This document shows positions 26,593 through 37,709 of a DNA stretch of 64,000 bases, piece by piece. Positions within the stretch are counted from its first letter, which is position 1; each line of letters begins with the position of its first letter. The stretch lies in NCBI RefSeq assembly GCF_047948215.1, contig NC_134460.1, forward strand, positions 14,629,501-14,693,500, written 5' to 3'. This DNA is from Lycorma delicatula (lineage: Eukaryota > Arthropoda > Insecta > Hemiptera > Fulgoridae). Made by a program: the position numbers and the translations under genes. The notes under the pieces were generated by a model that ran no database searches, was not told the DNA's origin, and was given only the letters and a program-made list of their open reading frames with translations.

Positions 26593-26777
26593 CTACATTT
26601 TTGGAGACTCAACTTCACCTAAAGGCTGTAAGACTGTTTCAAATCCTGATTGAATTTCTTTTTGTGGCAGAAGGAAAGGTGAATTTATCTATCTTTGCAA
26701 CTATGACCACCAACTAACCATACCTTATAAGAGGATCAGGAGTAAAATTTTTGTAAGAAATGTGACAACTGAATGTA
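26593..26777 (-). other. Possible exon remnants of an unidentified gene
   Basis: A 45-bp piece (26733-26777) follows a good acceptor (TTTACATTCAG) and precedes GTATGG; one frame reads CHISYKNFTPDPLI. Just downstream, 26593-26696 reads INSPFLLPQKEIQSGFETVL and ends SPKM and TAG. The phases of the two do not fit a normal splice, and a different frame across both is nearly open too. Another suggestive piece at 26270-26345 (SAVPRSPQGRYLEMYKEL) has a stop in copy 2. They could equally be worn mobile-element sequence. Confidence 0.2.
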
Positions 26778-27205
26778 AATATAATAATAGATAAGGAAAT
26801 GCTTAGTTGTATTAGAACATGATAGAATTTGTGACAACATCTTGTAAATAACATCTTGAACTAGATTAATTGCCCGTGTACTAAGACATTCAGGTTTAAT
26901 TATTTTGGTAATAGAGGCATGAGTAGAAGATAAAAACTGTATAGGAAGACAAATATTGATATACAAGAGTTGTAGTAAGTTGAGGACTCTCAGCTGGTGT
27001 AACATCCAGTTGCTGAATCCAAAGAATAAACATAATCGATTAAATGACTGAAATTCACATATGTACTTTGGCAGGCACAGCTTCATTTATCATCAAATCA
27101 CACATCACTAGATCACATCCAATGTTGTAACTGAGGACCTAGTCTCCTTGACAGTCAATCATGAAAAGGTCTTTTAAGAAATTCTCGGTGGAGAATTACA
27201 AGACA

Positions 27206-27254
27206 CACCATATTCTAATGCTGCTTTCTCTGAAAGCAGCATTAGAATATGGTG
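27206..27254. repeat. Perfect 23-bp palindrome, 3-nt loop
   Basis: The left arm starts CACCATATTCTAATGCTGCT and ends TTC. The loop is TCT and the right arm is the exact complement. The RTE-like LINE remnant begins about 60-100 bp to the right. Confidence 0.9.
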
Positions 27255-27309
27255 GGCTGCCACTTAGAAGATAACATGTGATCAGAAGCAGTGGAATGCC
27301 CCAACATTA

Positions 27310-28370
27310 CATACACAAACAAGAAAAATAAAAAGTAAAAAATTAAACCAAAGCAAATCACCTACATTTATGCACACAATGTAAACTTGCTCATGCAAAC
27401 TGGTAAACTAAAAATAATAACTGGTCTAATGGGCCAACACAAAATTTTCATTATGGGAAATAGGAAATAGCGACCAGGATGCCATGGAATCTCAAGGATG
27501 TATGCTACAAAGCTATACCTAGGAAGAGTGATGAAAAATGCCCACAGTTTGCAACAGCCTTTTTAGTCAATAGAAGAAGAATTAAACAAAATGCAGTCAA
27601 GAGACTACTACAAAACCTTAAAAAATCAGCTCCAAAAATATGAAACCCCAACCATATTAATAAAGAATGAAAACTGGCCCATAACAATAAAGACAATGCA
27701 GGAATCCTAGGTAAATATATCAACAACAAACTCCTAAATTGTAAACAACTAACAGAACTCCTAAACTTCAACACCAACATCCCAAATAACAACACCATCA
27801 TAAAACATCATCCCTCCCACAATAAAAGAAGTCCACAAAGCACTGGTGAGATGAGGAATTAGAAAGCAGCGGGGGAAAATCTGACTTTTGTAGACATCTA
27901 GAAACATGCAGGAAGATCAGAAAAAATTGCCCTTCATCAATAGCTTGTCAACATTTGGATCAAAGAAGAGCCACCAGGACACTGGATGACAGTCCTCATC
28001 CATCCACTACTCAAAAAAGGGGACAAAATAGACCCTAACAATTTCAGGGGAGACTCACTCCTAGACACAACATACAAGATTCTTTCAAGAATCATCCTTA
28101 ACAGGACTGGTTCACAACTCAAAAAAGAACTAGGAGAATACCAAGAGAGGTACCCTGGAGGACCCTGGAGTTCTTTCAGACTCTGGAGGAGCTGCTCAGA
28201 TCAGATCATGAGTTTCGAGCTAATATTGGAATACAACAGGAAAAGAAACAGAGACATGGTGATAACATTTGAAGATTACAAGAAAGCTTACAACTGTATC
28301 CACAGAGAATCCTTACAAAAAATATTAACTCACCTCGGACTACATATCAAATTAATAAACATGATAAAAC
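27310..28370 (+). mobile_element. RTE-like LINE, 5' portion (copy 1)
   Basis: The + strand encodes worn reverse transcriptase: NKDNAGILGKYINNKLLNC, a GKMRNYKAAG-like site at about 27850-27875 (damaged by stops), then 27986-28370 with LIHPLLKKGDKIDPNNFRG, LLDTTYKILSRIILNR, SCSDQIMSFELILEYNR and VITFEDYKKAYNCIHRESL. The frame breaks at the poly-T at 28371, where an R1-like LINE sits in the opposite direction. The C-terminal part of the same protein resumes at about 31335. Confidence 0.8.
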
Positions 28371-31330
28371 TTTATTTTTTTTTGTTATTGATGAATCTGA
28401 GAAATGCCATTTACACACGCCCCATAAATGAAGCAGTGTCAGACTTGCACAGACTCCGCTAGATGTTTAGAGCATATGTATACCTGTACCCTATTGAATA
28501 AAACTCTTATCTCACCACTTCTCCCCACCAGGACCGAGCCACAATGAAGCACTCTCAGCCGTGGGGGGTGTCTTCAGGCTCAGGGGTTCGAGAGTCATCA
28601 TGCATCATCACTGTACCCTATCCATGCAAGCACGAACAAACTCTGTAGCCTCACTCCCCAGTCTTCATTCTTCACCTAGCAGCTGGAATATTTAGGACTT
28701 TCTCAGACTATTCTGTCCTCGCATCTGACTTCTTACTCCTAATAATACCGGTGACCATACGAGAGATGGAATCCCATGTTACCTCATTGTAAAGCAATTC
28801 TTCTTCTCTATTATATTATCTAGTGAGAGAGGACCCAGATGTCTGTAATTATGCCTGAAGGTTTCCCAATGTAAACAGTGGAACACAACGTGTTCCATGT
28901 CATCCAGGTCTCTGCAATATGGATATATGTTACCATCCACTTTCTTGAACTTGTGGAGATATTGGCGGAAAGAGCCGTGGCCCGTCAGGAACTGTGTGAG
29001 CTCGTAACTGAGTTCACCAAATCCTAGCAGGACCCATGGCTTAACCTCACTTAACCTCAAGCATCTAGTCCACGCACTGGTGGATGCTTCATTCTAACGA
29101 ACCTGCCATCGTTCTAACAAATGGTCATAACCTTGCTCATTTTAGCAAGCAACTCGACTGGTGGTGTTCTTGCTATAATAAAAACTGCCTCAGCCAAGAC
29201 ACTCCTGTATGTGAAGCACACTCTCAGGGCCATACGCCTCTGTAAACTCTCCAATTTGCGTAAATTTTTCTTCGAACTCATGGCTTTTTTCCACACAGGG
29301 ATCCCATAAAGAATTATAGAGTTAACTACATGTTCATATATTTTACGCCTGGAAGATTTAGGGCCAACCACATTTGCGAGTAACTTATTCACAAATGAAA
29401 AGCCCGGATGGTCTTCTCAACCTTCTTCGCAACAAGAAAATGAACACCTACAGTCTATCCAGAAACCTATGTATTTTACTTCATTGTCTGTAACTATAGA
29501 GTGCCCCTTCACCTTGAAATACATAGACGCTAGCCACCTTCTTCCAGCCAAGACTACCACTTTAGTTTGGCAAACCCTACTTAGTCAATCACTCGTCAAC
29601 AATGACTATTGAACAATTCACTTTCGAGATATGTCGGCATATGTGATACTTGAGACTCCTTTAGGATAAGTCAGGCCAAGTACACCCTCATACAAGAGAT
29701 TCCACAGTGCTGGTCCACAACCGAGCCCTGTGGAACCCTGCACTATACATTGAAAGACAGATGTTGTTCTCCCACCACCTTTCTGCACAGGATATATCTC
29801 TGTAAAATTCGCTGAAGATACAGGGTATGCGCCATTTCTCCAGGACTCTGAAGATGAATGCCCAACTAATGTAATTAAAAGCATTTTGGACGTCCAGGAG
29901 TATCACAGCTGGAATACTCCTGGAACCCTGAGTCCCACTGGCAGCCTGTTCTGTCAAATCCATAATTTGCTTTGCAGCGTCCATAGTAGAACGACCTTGC
30001 CTGAAGCCATATTCCATGTCGCTCAGAACTCCTCTTGCCTGCCTCGACTTCCTGCTGTATCCTAGCCACAAATAACCTTTCAGACAGCTTACAAAAGCTG
30101 TTCGTCAGGCACAATGGTCGGTAAGTTGTGGTTTCACTAGGCCCACTAAGTTTCTCGATGAATACTAATCTAGAGAGATCTTCCACTGGTCTGGTATGTA
30201 ATCGTGTTCAATCATATAATTCATGCTATTAAGGACAGGAATAGGAGCCATCTCCGTGACAATCTTCATAACCTCCAACAGGATTCTGTCCGATCCCAGA
30301 CTCTTCTAATTGGTCCACTCTTGTGACTCTTGTTCATACCTCGTGCAGCCATGAAGAGCTCATGTATGTTGAACAAGGGCAGGTCTTCCGCAACTATCTC
30401 TATCCTGGGGGGAACAACCGCCCTCAGGAAGAGGGTGGCGAACAACTCCAAGACTTGGGCAGCTGTGGGGGTGGGCAAATAGCATCCAAAACGTCCCATA
30501 ATTATCCTGAAGCTGTCTCCCCACACATTTCGATCAATCTCCTGGCAGAGAGACCTCCACGCATCTCTCTTGGCCTCCTTGATCGCAAATTTGTAGTTGT
30601 GACAACTGAACAGGTACCTCTTCTCATGCCGTCTCAGCACGAAGGCTGTGATTGTGATGTCTGGCTGCTCGCTGATATATTCTATGCTTGGCTTGACACC
30701 TACTTCTCATCTCACTCAACTGTGGGGACCAACAGTATACAGATTTTCTAAAACTGTCAACTACCCGAATAACACCTGCCCATTCATACTCTTCAGCAAC
30801 TACTTCGGTGAGAGCGCAGGGGGATGAAACCCCAATGAGGCTGACCACTATCGATTCTCTCAACGTAGCACATCCAGACCTGGATATCCTCTTAAACAGC
30901 CATTGTTGTTAGACTGCAACCGCAATTTCTATCAGAATGAGAGAACAATCGGACTTTCTTCTTCCAAGACTTGCCATGAGATCAGCAAGCTAACATGTGG
31001 GGAGCTCACGAATGTCAAATCAAGACATGAATCTAGAGTCACCGCTCCAAAAGGTGGAATCATCATTATTGATACATACCAAGTCCAACACATTGATAAA
31101 ATCCCCAAGATAATTACCGTGTGTGTTCTGCTGGAGACCAGCAAAGGAAGGAGAATTAGCATTAAAATTCCCCAAAACCGAGTCCTCTGACCTCGAAACC
31201 TAACAATGCAGTCAAATATATGGTCCAAGAAATCCTGTGTACTTGTAAGTTGGTGTTGGGAGAGTGGTAGCAGGAGAAAACCACAACATCCCCTACATTT
31301 GTTTATATCTTCAACTTTTGAAGTTCTAAA
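28371..31330 (-). mobile_element. R1-like LINE inserted in the RTE-like LINE (copy 1)
   Basis: A T-run at 28371-28383 is the poly(A) end of this - strand element. In coding order, the endonuclease C-terminal part is at about 30930-31310 (LDLTFVSSPHVSLL near its end). The N-terminal RT region is at 30266-30863. The fingers and palm are at 29688-30071 (YGFRQGRSTMDAAKQIMDL, AVILLDVQNAFNYISWAF). The YADD region near 29630 is cut (SSITYAD). The thumb is at 29114-29392 and a cysteine-rich C terminus at 28779-29060 (YPYCRDLDDMEHVVFHC). Many frameshifts are present. It is the only copy of this element with its endonuclease part in the window. Confidence 0.85.
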
Positions 31331-31334
31331 ACCC

Positions 31335-32188
31335 CCAAAACATTGCAAATAAAATTGGTCTCAAAATATCATTAAAAAAACCAGATATTATGCCCCAAAA
31401 ACTATCACAATAGAAAGAAATAAACATAACTGTAAATAAAATCAAAATAGTAATCCAATTTAAATACCTCAGAGAAATAATAACAAACAACCTAACCCAA
31501 AAATCTTGATCCAAATAAGAAGAAACAAACTAGCAAAACCCCAAAAATTAAAAATTAACCTGGTACACTTACAATAAAAAATTTCTATCAATAAACACAA
31601 ACATAAGACATTACAACATATTTATAAAACCAGAAGCCACTTAAGCAGCAGAAACACTCTTCCACTTGAATGACCAGACAGACAGATTCCAAAAAATTTA
31701 AAGAAGAATTGGAAGAACCTGCATCAATAAAAAGTACCAGAAAGATGGGCAGTGGTGGATTTTCCCCAACAAAGTCACTGATACCATGAGTAAGAGGAGA
31801 CTAGGTTTCTTTGGACATATCATGGGGATGCAAGATTCAAGACTTCTGAAATAGCTAGTGCAGTACAATTTTGACTCGAAAAACACAAAGGCAGGATGCA
31901 GATCGATCAGAGAAATAAGAGGATCTGAAGGAAATTGGCTTTACATCAGAAGGTACCACAGATAAAATAAAATTAAACAACAAAATCCAAAACAAAAACA
32001 CTTGTTTCACACTCAGAATAAAAAACTCACAACACGAACATTTTCAACACTAGAAAGAGTACAAAAATTGGAATGCATGAAAAAGTACTGGGAGGACTAC
32101 AAGGCCCAAACAACTCCATAGAAGAGACTTGGATAATGAACTGACTAAAGTGATCCTATGTGGTCATAAAAGATAATAATAATAATAC
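31335..32188 (+). mobile_element. RTE-like LINE, 3' portion
   Basis: This continues the + strand reverse transcriptase interrupted at 28370. It reads NIANKIGLKISLKKPDIM, KIKIVIQFKYLREIITNNL, NTNIRHYNIFIKPEAT and MSKRRLGFFGHIMGMQDSR, then an ERVQKLECMKKYWEDYKA-like end. It finishes with a (ATA)n tail at about 32168-32187, typical of the 3' end of RTE-type elements. Several stops are present. About 150 residues between the two halves are missing. Confidence 0.75.
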
Positions 32189-32579
32189 CATCTTTTAATG
32201 CAAAATTGAAGGCCACCAAGATATTGTTATGGGTAATTACTATTTGAGGGAGCTGAATATTGTTCTTGATTTAAAATATTCCATTTGTCACGTAATAATA
32301 ACAACTCTGAATAATTATTTATTTAATAATACTCTGAAAATATCACTATTCAAGGACAGATTGATCCCAATGATTTCATATATAGAACTTAATTTTTAAA
32401 ATAATTCTTACCTTATAAATTTAACTGAATCTTTAATACTTAAGAATAAATTTTCAAGGTGTTCTCACAAATGGTGCTTCATAATTCTTGTTCAGTTCAT
32501 TTTCTGAGTATTACTGCGTGCAGGTACTGAAAACATTGTTTCTATTAAAAAAAAATCTGCTTTTTATGACAATGTATCG
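32189..32579 (-). other. 3' flank / 3' UTR of DYNC2LI1
   Basis: AT-rich DNA between the stop codon of the - strand gene and the tail of the RTE-like LINE. It should hold the 3' UTR. Nothing else was recognised. Confidence 0.5.
32318..32323 (-). promoter_or_regulatory. Possible polyadenylation signal AATAAA
   Basis: AATAAA reads on the - strand about 257 nt after the DYNC2LI1 stop. In DNA this AT-rich the hexamer is common by chance, so this is only the nearest plausible candidate. Confidence 0.25.
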
Positions 32580-32639
32580 TTAAAAGACTAATTCTATTTT
32601 CTGCTTTCTTTCCATCTCTTTGCAATAGCGTTCTAATTC
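32580..32639 (-). CDS. DYNC2LI1: DYNC2LI1 terminal exon, single copy
   Basis: After a pyrimidine-rich stretch and acceptor TTTTAAG, 60 bp encode ELERYCKEMERKQKIELVF followed by TAA. This lines up with the end of the family, where QKD is followed by a charged ELEQYK-like segment and a final IEL. Phase 0 agrees with the upstream exon. It lies in the spacer, so it serves only copy 2. Confidence 0.8.
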   Translation of the reverse strand, partial: ELERYCKEMERKQKIELVF

Positions 32640-35600
32640 CTTAAAATAAAAAAAAACTGCATTAAAAATTGAAATTGTGAATATTTAAAAAACTAAATTG
32701 TTAAACGTTAATAATAATACAATTTCACATTTGTATAATTTTCCTCTAGCAAAAATCCAGGCTTTTTAATAAACGTTAAACTGAACTATTCGCATTTTCC
32801 TTAACCATGATTTCTTTCTCCCTAGTGGTATTCTGTGGAATTTAGGTAAAGAGGTGGATAATGAGAAAGAGATGATTTACTCACAGAGAACCATAAACCA
32901 TAATGTTTAACTGTATAACAGATTAGTATTGTCCGCTAACTCCACCTGTATATTTTCTACAATACTAAAGCCTTGTACTCAAATCAAGCTTCATGCTGAA
33001 AAAATTCAAACTTAAAAACAAATATTTTGTCCATATACTAGATGAGATTTTAAAAATGTTTACATAATAATTGTTGTTTACTAATAAAACATCTCAAATT
33101 ATGTTTATATCTATAAAAAAAAGTATTCTGGCTTCTAATCTTTTACTAAATACACCTACAGTTCAATATGTATTCAACATCACTCCATTTATAGTATCAC
33201 TTATTAAAAGTATGTGAATAAAGTTTAACAGTGTCTTGTTTTTAAATTCAAAAAATGTATAGACACAATAACAAAATTATTCATTCGAATCTTGGATAAA
33301 TTGTAAAATAGAATCCTAAGTAAACTGTATCCCTTACAACTAAATGGTTCCAACAATAACTCGAACATTTCAGAGAATACCATACTGGGGAAAAAAATGT
33401 GAATCAAGCATGAAATGTAAATGGTATGCAAAGTTTAATAAGCTGGTTCTAATGAACTATCAATGTTAAAAAAAAATTCTGAATATATCTGAACTAGTGA
33501 TGAGCAAAAATATGCGGCATGTTACTTTTACATGTTACTGCCAATTAATAAAGGCCAATTTTGCCAAAGGATATACTAGACAGAACATACTTACATTAGA
33601 AGAGATATACTTACATATTCTAGATATATTTAGATAACCATTAGTCCTGGTTACTTACAAAAAAAAATAATTAATAAAAGTTCTGCAACTCTTACATTAT
33701 AATATTTGTAGTTTTTATTTCCTAAATGTTAAGTTACTTTACATGAAAGGAAAGCATTGTAAGTAGAATAATTTTCATATTTTGAAATTAATGGCAAAAT
33801 TATAACGAACGAGTAATGACATTATTGTTAACTTTTTCTTTTCTCCATCTATTCCCAGATTACACTGTCCATCCTCTACTATCAATTAGGATATTTTTCA
33901 AAAAATTTCACTACTATAAGAGACATTGTGTATAGCAAAATAGAATTTTTCAATGATAATAAAGCAATATAATCACATAATAATAAGCTATATTTTTAGG
34001 TACTTTGAATGGTCTCTGTGTTAAGACCTGTTTTGGATCTGTGCCATTATACAAGAAAATTATTATTAATAAATATTAGATGCAGAGAAATAAAAAATTA
34101 ATATGTATATAAATTTACCTCATCTTTCTGACTTCTAAGACCAACAATCAAAGGTTCCCAGAAATTTGGATCCTGACCAGGATCATCTGGTAAAACAGAT
34201 GTTTTTGAAGATTCCTATATTTATAAAAAAATACAAAGGATTAAAAAAATTGTTTTGCAGTAAACTAGATGCAACGAATATGTTGCAATCCGTTCCCCCC
34301 CACAGCCCAATGAGATGAGGATGATATGTAAATGAGGTGTAGTCTTGTACAGACTCAGACCGACCGTTCCTGAGGCATGTAAATTATAAATGTTGACCAT
34401 TGTTCTCCAAATAAATACTTAAGCGTTTCTTTATATTTTTATTTTTATTAAACTCTTCTCTTTTTTTTAAGATGATAAACAGTATCTCAAACCAATCCCA
34501 TTATATATAAAACTGTTACACAAAACCAATAATACTCGTATCTCAAACAATAAATTATCTTACATGAAGTAACAAAATATTTTACATAAGTTTTAATGAG
34601 CCTATCTGAAACTATATGTGATTTTCTATGAATACAATTTTAAATTCAATACTTTCGATCGTGGTAATCTTTAACCTCAATAATTAAAAGATTAGGATAT
34701 GCAGATCTTTTACTTATATATCCTAAATTAAATATTCTACGCCATCAGCTAACCGTTTCATAAATTTCAACTTTTATTTTCCCCTATGCCCATGTTAATT
34801 AAACCTACCTTAACATGAATCCCACCAACTAACTAGTTCACTGTTTTACAAGAAACACCTTTGTTTTTTAAGATCTCTTAACTTTATAAACCAACCTAAT
34901 TTTCAACATCCTCCTGTACTACTGCATTTAAAATTCATTTATTCTTTTTCTTTCTGCTTTCCCTATTAATCACATTTTATTACCATGAAAATAATTTTAA
35001 AAAAGTCATTCAAGTCCTTAAATATAGATCTACATTAAAATAGAAGTAGCAGCCTTCTTTCAGCAAAAAAAACTATTCTTTCTGGTGTTAGTCTACTTTT
35101 TATCTCTGCCTTACTCTGTTCATAATTTGTAATTTTATTACCTGAACCATCAAAGTTCTATAAGCTTTTTCCTTGTGTATTATGTTCATCTATTTTAATA
35201 TTTAATTCCTCATTATTTTCCTTTTATTTACATTTCACCTTCTTTTTTTAATTTAGATTTCTTTAAATGTTAAACTGATTTCTTCAATGGTAGTTCTCAA
35301 TCGGAGAAACAAAATGTAATTTCTGCGCTTCAGTTAAATACTGCTGCTATCTTATCAATATAGATATGTTATATAACATAGTATTCAATATGACTTTTAA
35401 ATTGCAACTGTTATTCCGATGTCTGTCATAGTCTAATTACAATGTGCTTTTGCATGTTGTGAACATAAGCATAGTTTAAATAGTTATTCTCATTATATAA
35501 GAAGACTAGATTAATTTTTGAAATGAATAAAGAGTAATACCGACTACATGTAAATATTTAGAGTGTGATAGTGATATGGCCCTAAATAATAGAGGACATT

Positions 35601-37649
35601 GCGGTATAAAACCTTTTGCAATTACAGGATATGTGGTTTGAAAACCATAATTTGCAGCACAAAAAGGTATGCATTTCATGTCATTTTGGGTGGTTTTGTG
35701 TGCTTTATGGTAGGATTTCATTTATAATGAATTCAAAATATGTACCTGATGCTACACCAACAAATCTTCATACCATTGACCACTGACAAGTGTGTGTTTT
35801 TGTCATTTAGCAGAATGGTTTGAATCTAGGGCGCCAGGTAAGTTAGTAAAGATAAATTGAGTCAATCAAAATTGAATTTGAATGGCAAAAATATAATTGT
35901 AGATATTTACTTAATGGTGAGAGGGTATTTGGTGAAATACACTGAGACAGTAGAAATTTTTTTTTAGTTCTTGTATTAATACGGGACACTTGACACATAG
36001 CTTTCAATTATTAAGGAATACATACAACTAGGCCAACATTAATCAGTGACTGTTGGATTTCGTACCAGCTGCTTTAATACAGAATGGATTACTCATCTTA
36101 CTGTGAACCGTAGAGAGAATCCGTAAAGAGAGAATTTAGTGGATCTGAATGCCTTGTGCAGGCATTTACATAAAATATAGAAACAAGATCAGCACTCTAT
36201 AATTACAATAACCGGCTCTATAAGGGACCGAAATTTCTTTAAACAATACTGGGATTAGTTTAAATATTAACTTCCTGGCCTTTAAAAATATATTATTCTG
36301 ATTAGTAGGAAGAACTATTATGAACAATAACAAAACCTGATGTGATAGGCCCTAACAATAAATAATTACCCGACTTTGTAACATGTACAGAAGTGGGTTT
36401 AAGAAAACTCTACAATATTCTTAACTGCTATAAAAAGATGACAGAGAAGGAACTCAATGAAAGAATGAATTGCATCTATCAACAATATATTCTCTATAAG
36501 TTTCAATTATAGCACACTTAAGGTATTACATACATTAGTTTAATAAAAGCAGTTTGAGTTGGACCAAAGTTATGGAGAAATTATTATATAATATGTTTAT
36601 TTATGACAACAAAAAATACTTTTACTTCACTGAACTCATTTTCTTCTCAGTAACTAGTTTTAGTACTAGTAGATTTAGTAATATATTTAATTTCAACTTT
36701 TAAATAATCACCCTATACTCTGTACTGAGTCAACATATGACGGTATTAAAAAAAAAAACTCGATTCTGTTTTCTTACAGTAATTCATAACTAACATGAAC
36801 TTAAATATAAGAAATGATAAGAAAAGACCTACGGTAATCCTAATGATTTAAAGAAGAGATATTATTACCTTTTTCACCTATGCTAATTTCTCAACTATCG
36901 TCATTTAAATTCAGTTGATCATCTGTGAGCAGCTGAATTTAAATGATAATATTGTTGTTGTAAAATTTGTAGTGTAACAACTTTGAGATTACACAAATGA
37001 ATAATGTTGTTAACGACACAATATTGGAGTTGTGATAGATCACTTGTAAAGTACTGGATTTTTAAACATGGGGATTACAAACTTGCATCCAGCAAAGGGT
37101 ACAATTGTTAGTCATAATGATTATAAAATTCCTCCTTTTATACAGTTTTTTATGAAACACCGCCTCATCTGAAATTAACATACATAATGTGGACCCTATC
37201 ATTACCAGAAATAATTATATACTTTATAACAGAAACTTATTACCCTGAAAAAAATATTATTTTAAAACAAACACAATCAATACAGCATTACAAGTAACTT
37301 GTATTGATAAAAGAAATGCTGATAATTAAATGTCCTTAATCACCAATGATAATATAAACCTGACAAGTTTATTACTTACCTGTGGGAAATGTGAAGTAAA
37401 AAAGTGTTTATATTTATCAATGGTCCAAGAATTATTGGTTGAACCCAATCCTTGAATACTTTCTATAAGATCTGCTCCAGGAGGAACCAACAAAGGTTTA
37501 TTAAAATCTTGAGACACAGTCTTACTGTAGAAAGAAGGATGAAAAAAATTAACAATAAGTTATTTAACATTCTTACTAATGGACTACCATGCATGGTTTT
37601 GCCTGTATAATCATCTTAAACTATGTTGTGCTCGTCTGCATTATTAAAG

Positions 37650-37709
<60 letters not shown>

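Larger units (their letters stand above)
24261..27300. other. Noncoding region, copy 1
   Basis: Mostly AT-rich. It holds repeat family A at 24460-24760 and a palindrome at 27206-27254. Short - strand pieces at 26270-26345 and 26593-26777 look somewhat like exons but have no family match. The rest shows nothing. Confidence 0.5.
6127..30985. repeat. Segmental duplication, copy 1
   Basis: This segment is homologous from end to end with 34016-59332 and lies in the same orientation. The left end starts at CTGTGTTAAGACCTG, matching 34016. The right end is GCCATGAGATCAG at 30985, matching 59332. It contains a decayed DYNC2LI1 3' portion (- strand), a MITE-like repeat, a hAT, two mariner-like elements, two R1-like LINEs and the 5' part of an RTE-like LINE. 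It has lost or gained several blocks relative to copy 2. One example is a loss at about 13228 equivalent to about 40412-42566; another is extra blocks near 14225-14435, 17775-18165, 19100-19745 and 21250-21800. Confidence 0.95.

Noticed and set aside
26736..27086. 116-codon - strand open frame, also at 54734-55066
   Set aside because: Composition is that of AT-rich noncoding DNA. Conservation only reflects the recent duplication, and no domain was recognised.
27206..27254. microRNA precursor
   Set aside because: Perfect arms of 23 bp with a 3-nt loop are shorter than a normal animal pre-miRNA, and the pairing is not kept in the second copy.
27206..27300. Helitron 3' end (hairpin near a CTRR motif)
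   Set aside because: The hairpin is longer than usual, the spacing to CTTAG is loose, and no Rep/helicase or 5' TC end was found.
27505..27801. 98-codon - strand open frame, also at 55889-56185
   Set aside because: It is the antisense of the + strand RTE-like reverse transcriptase region.
30323..30751. 142-codon + strand open frame, also at 58671-59174
   Set aside because: It is the antisense shadow of the R1-like LINE.
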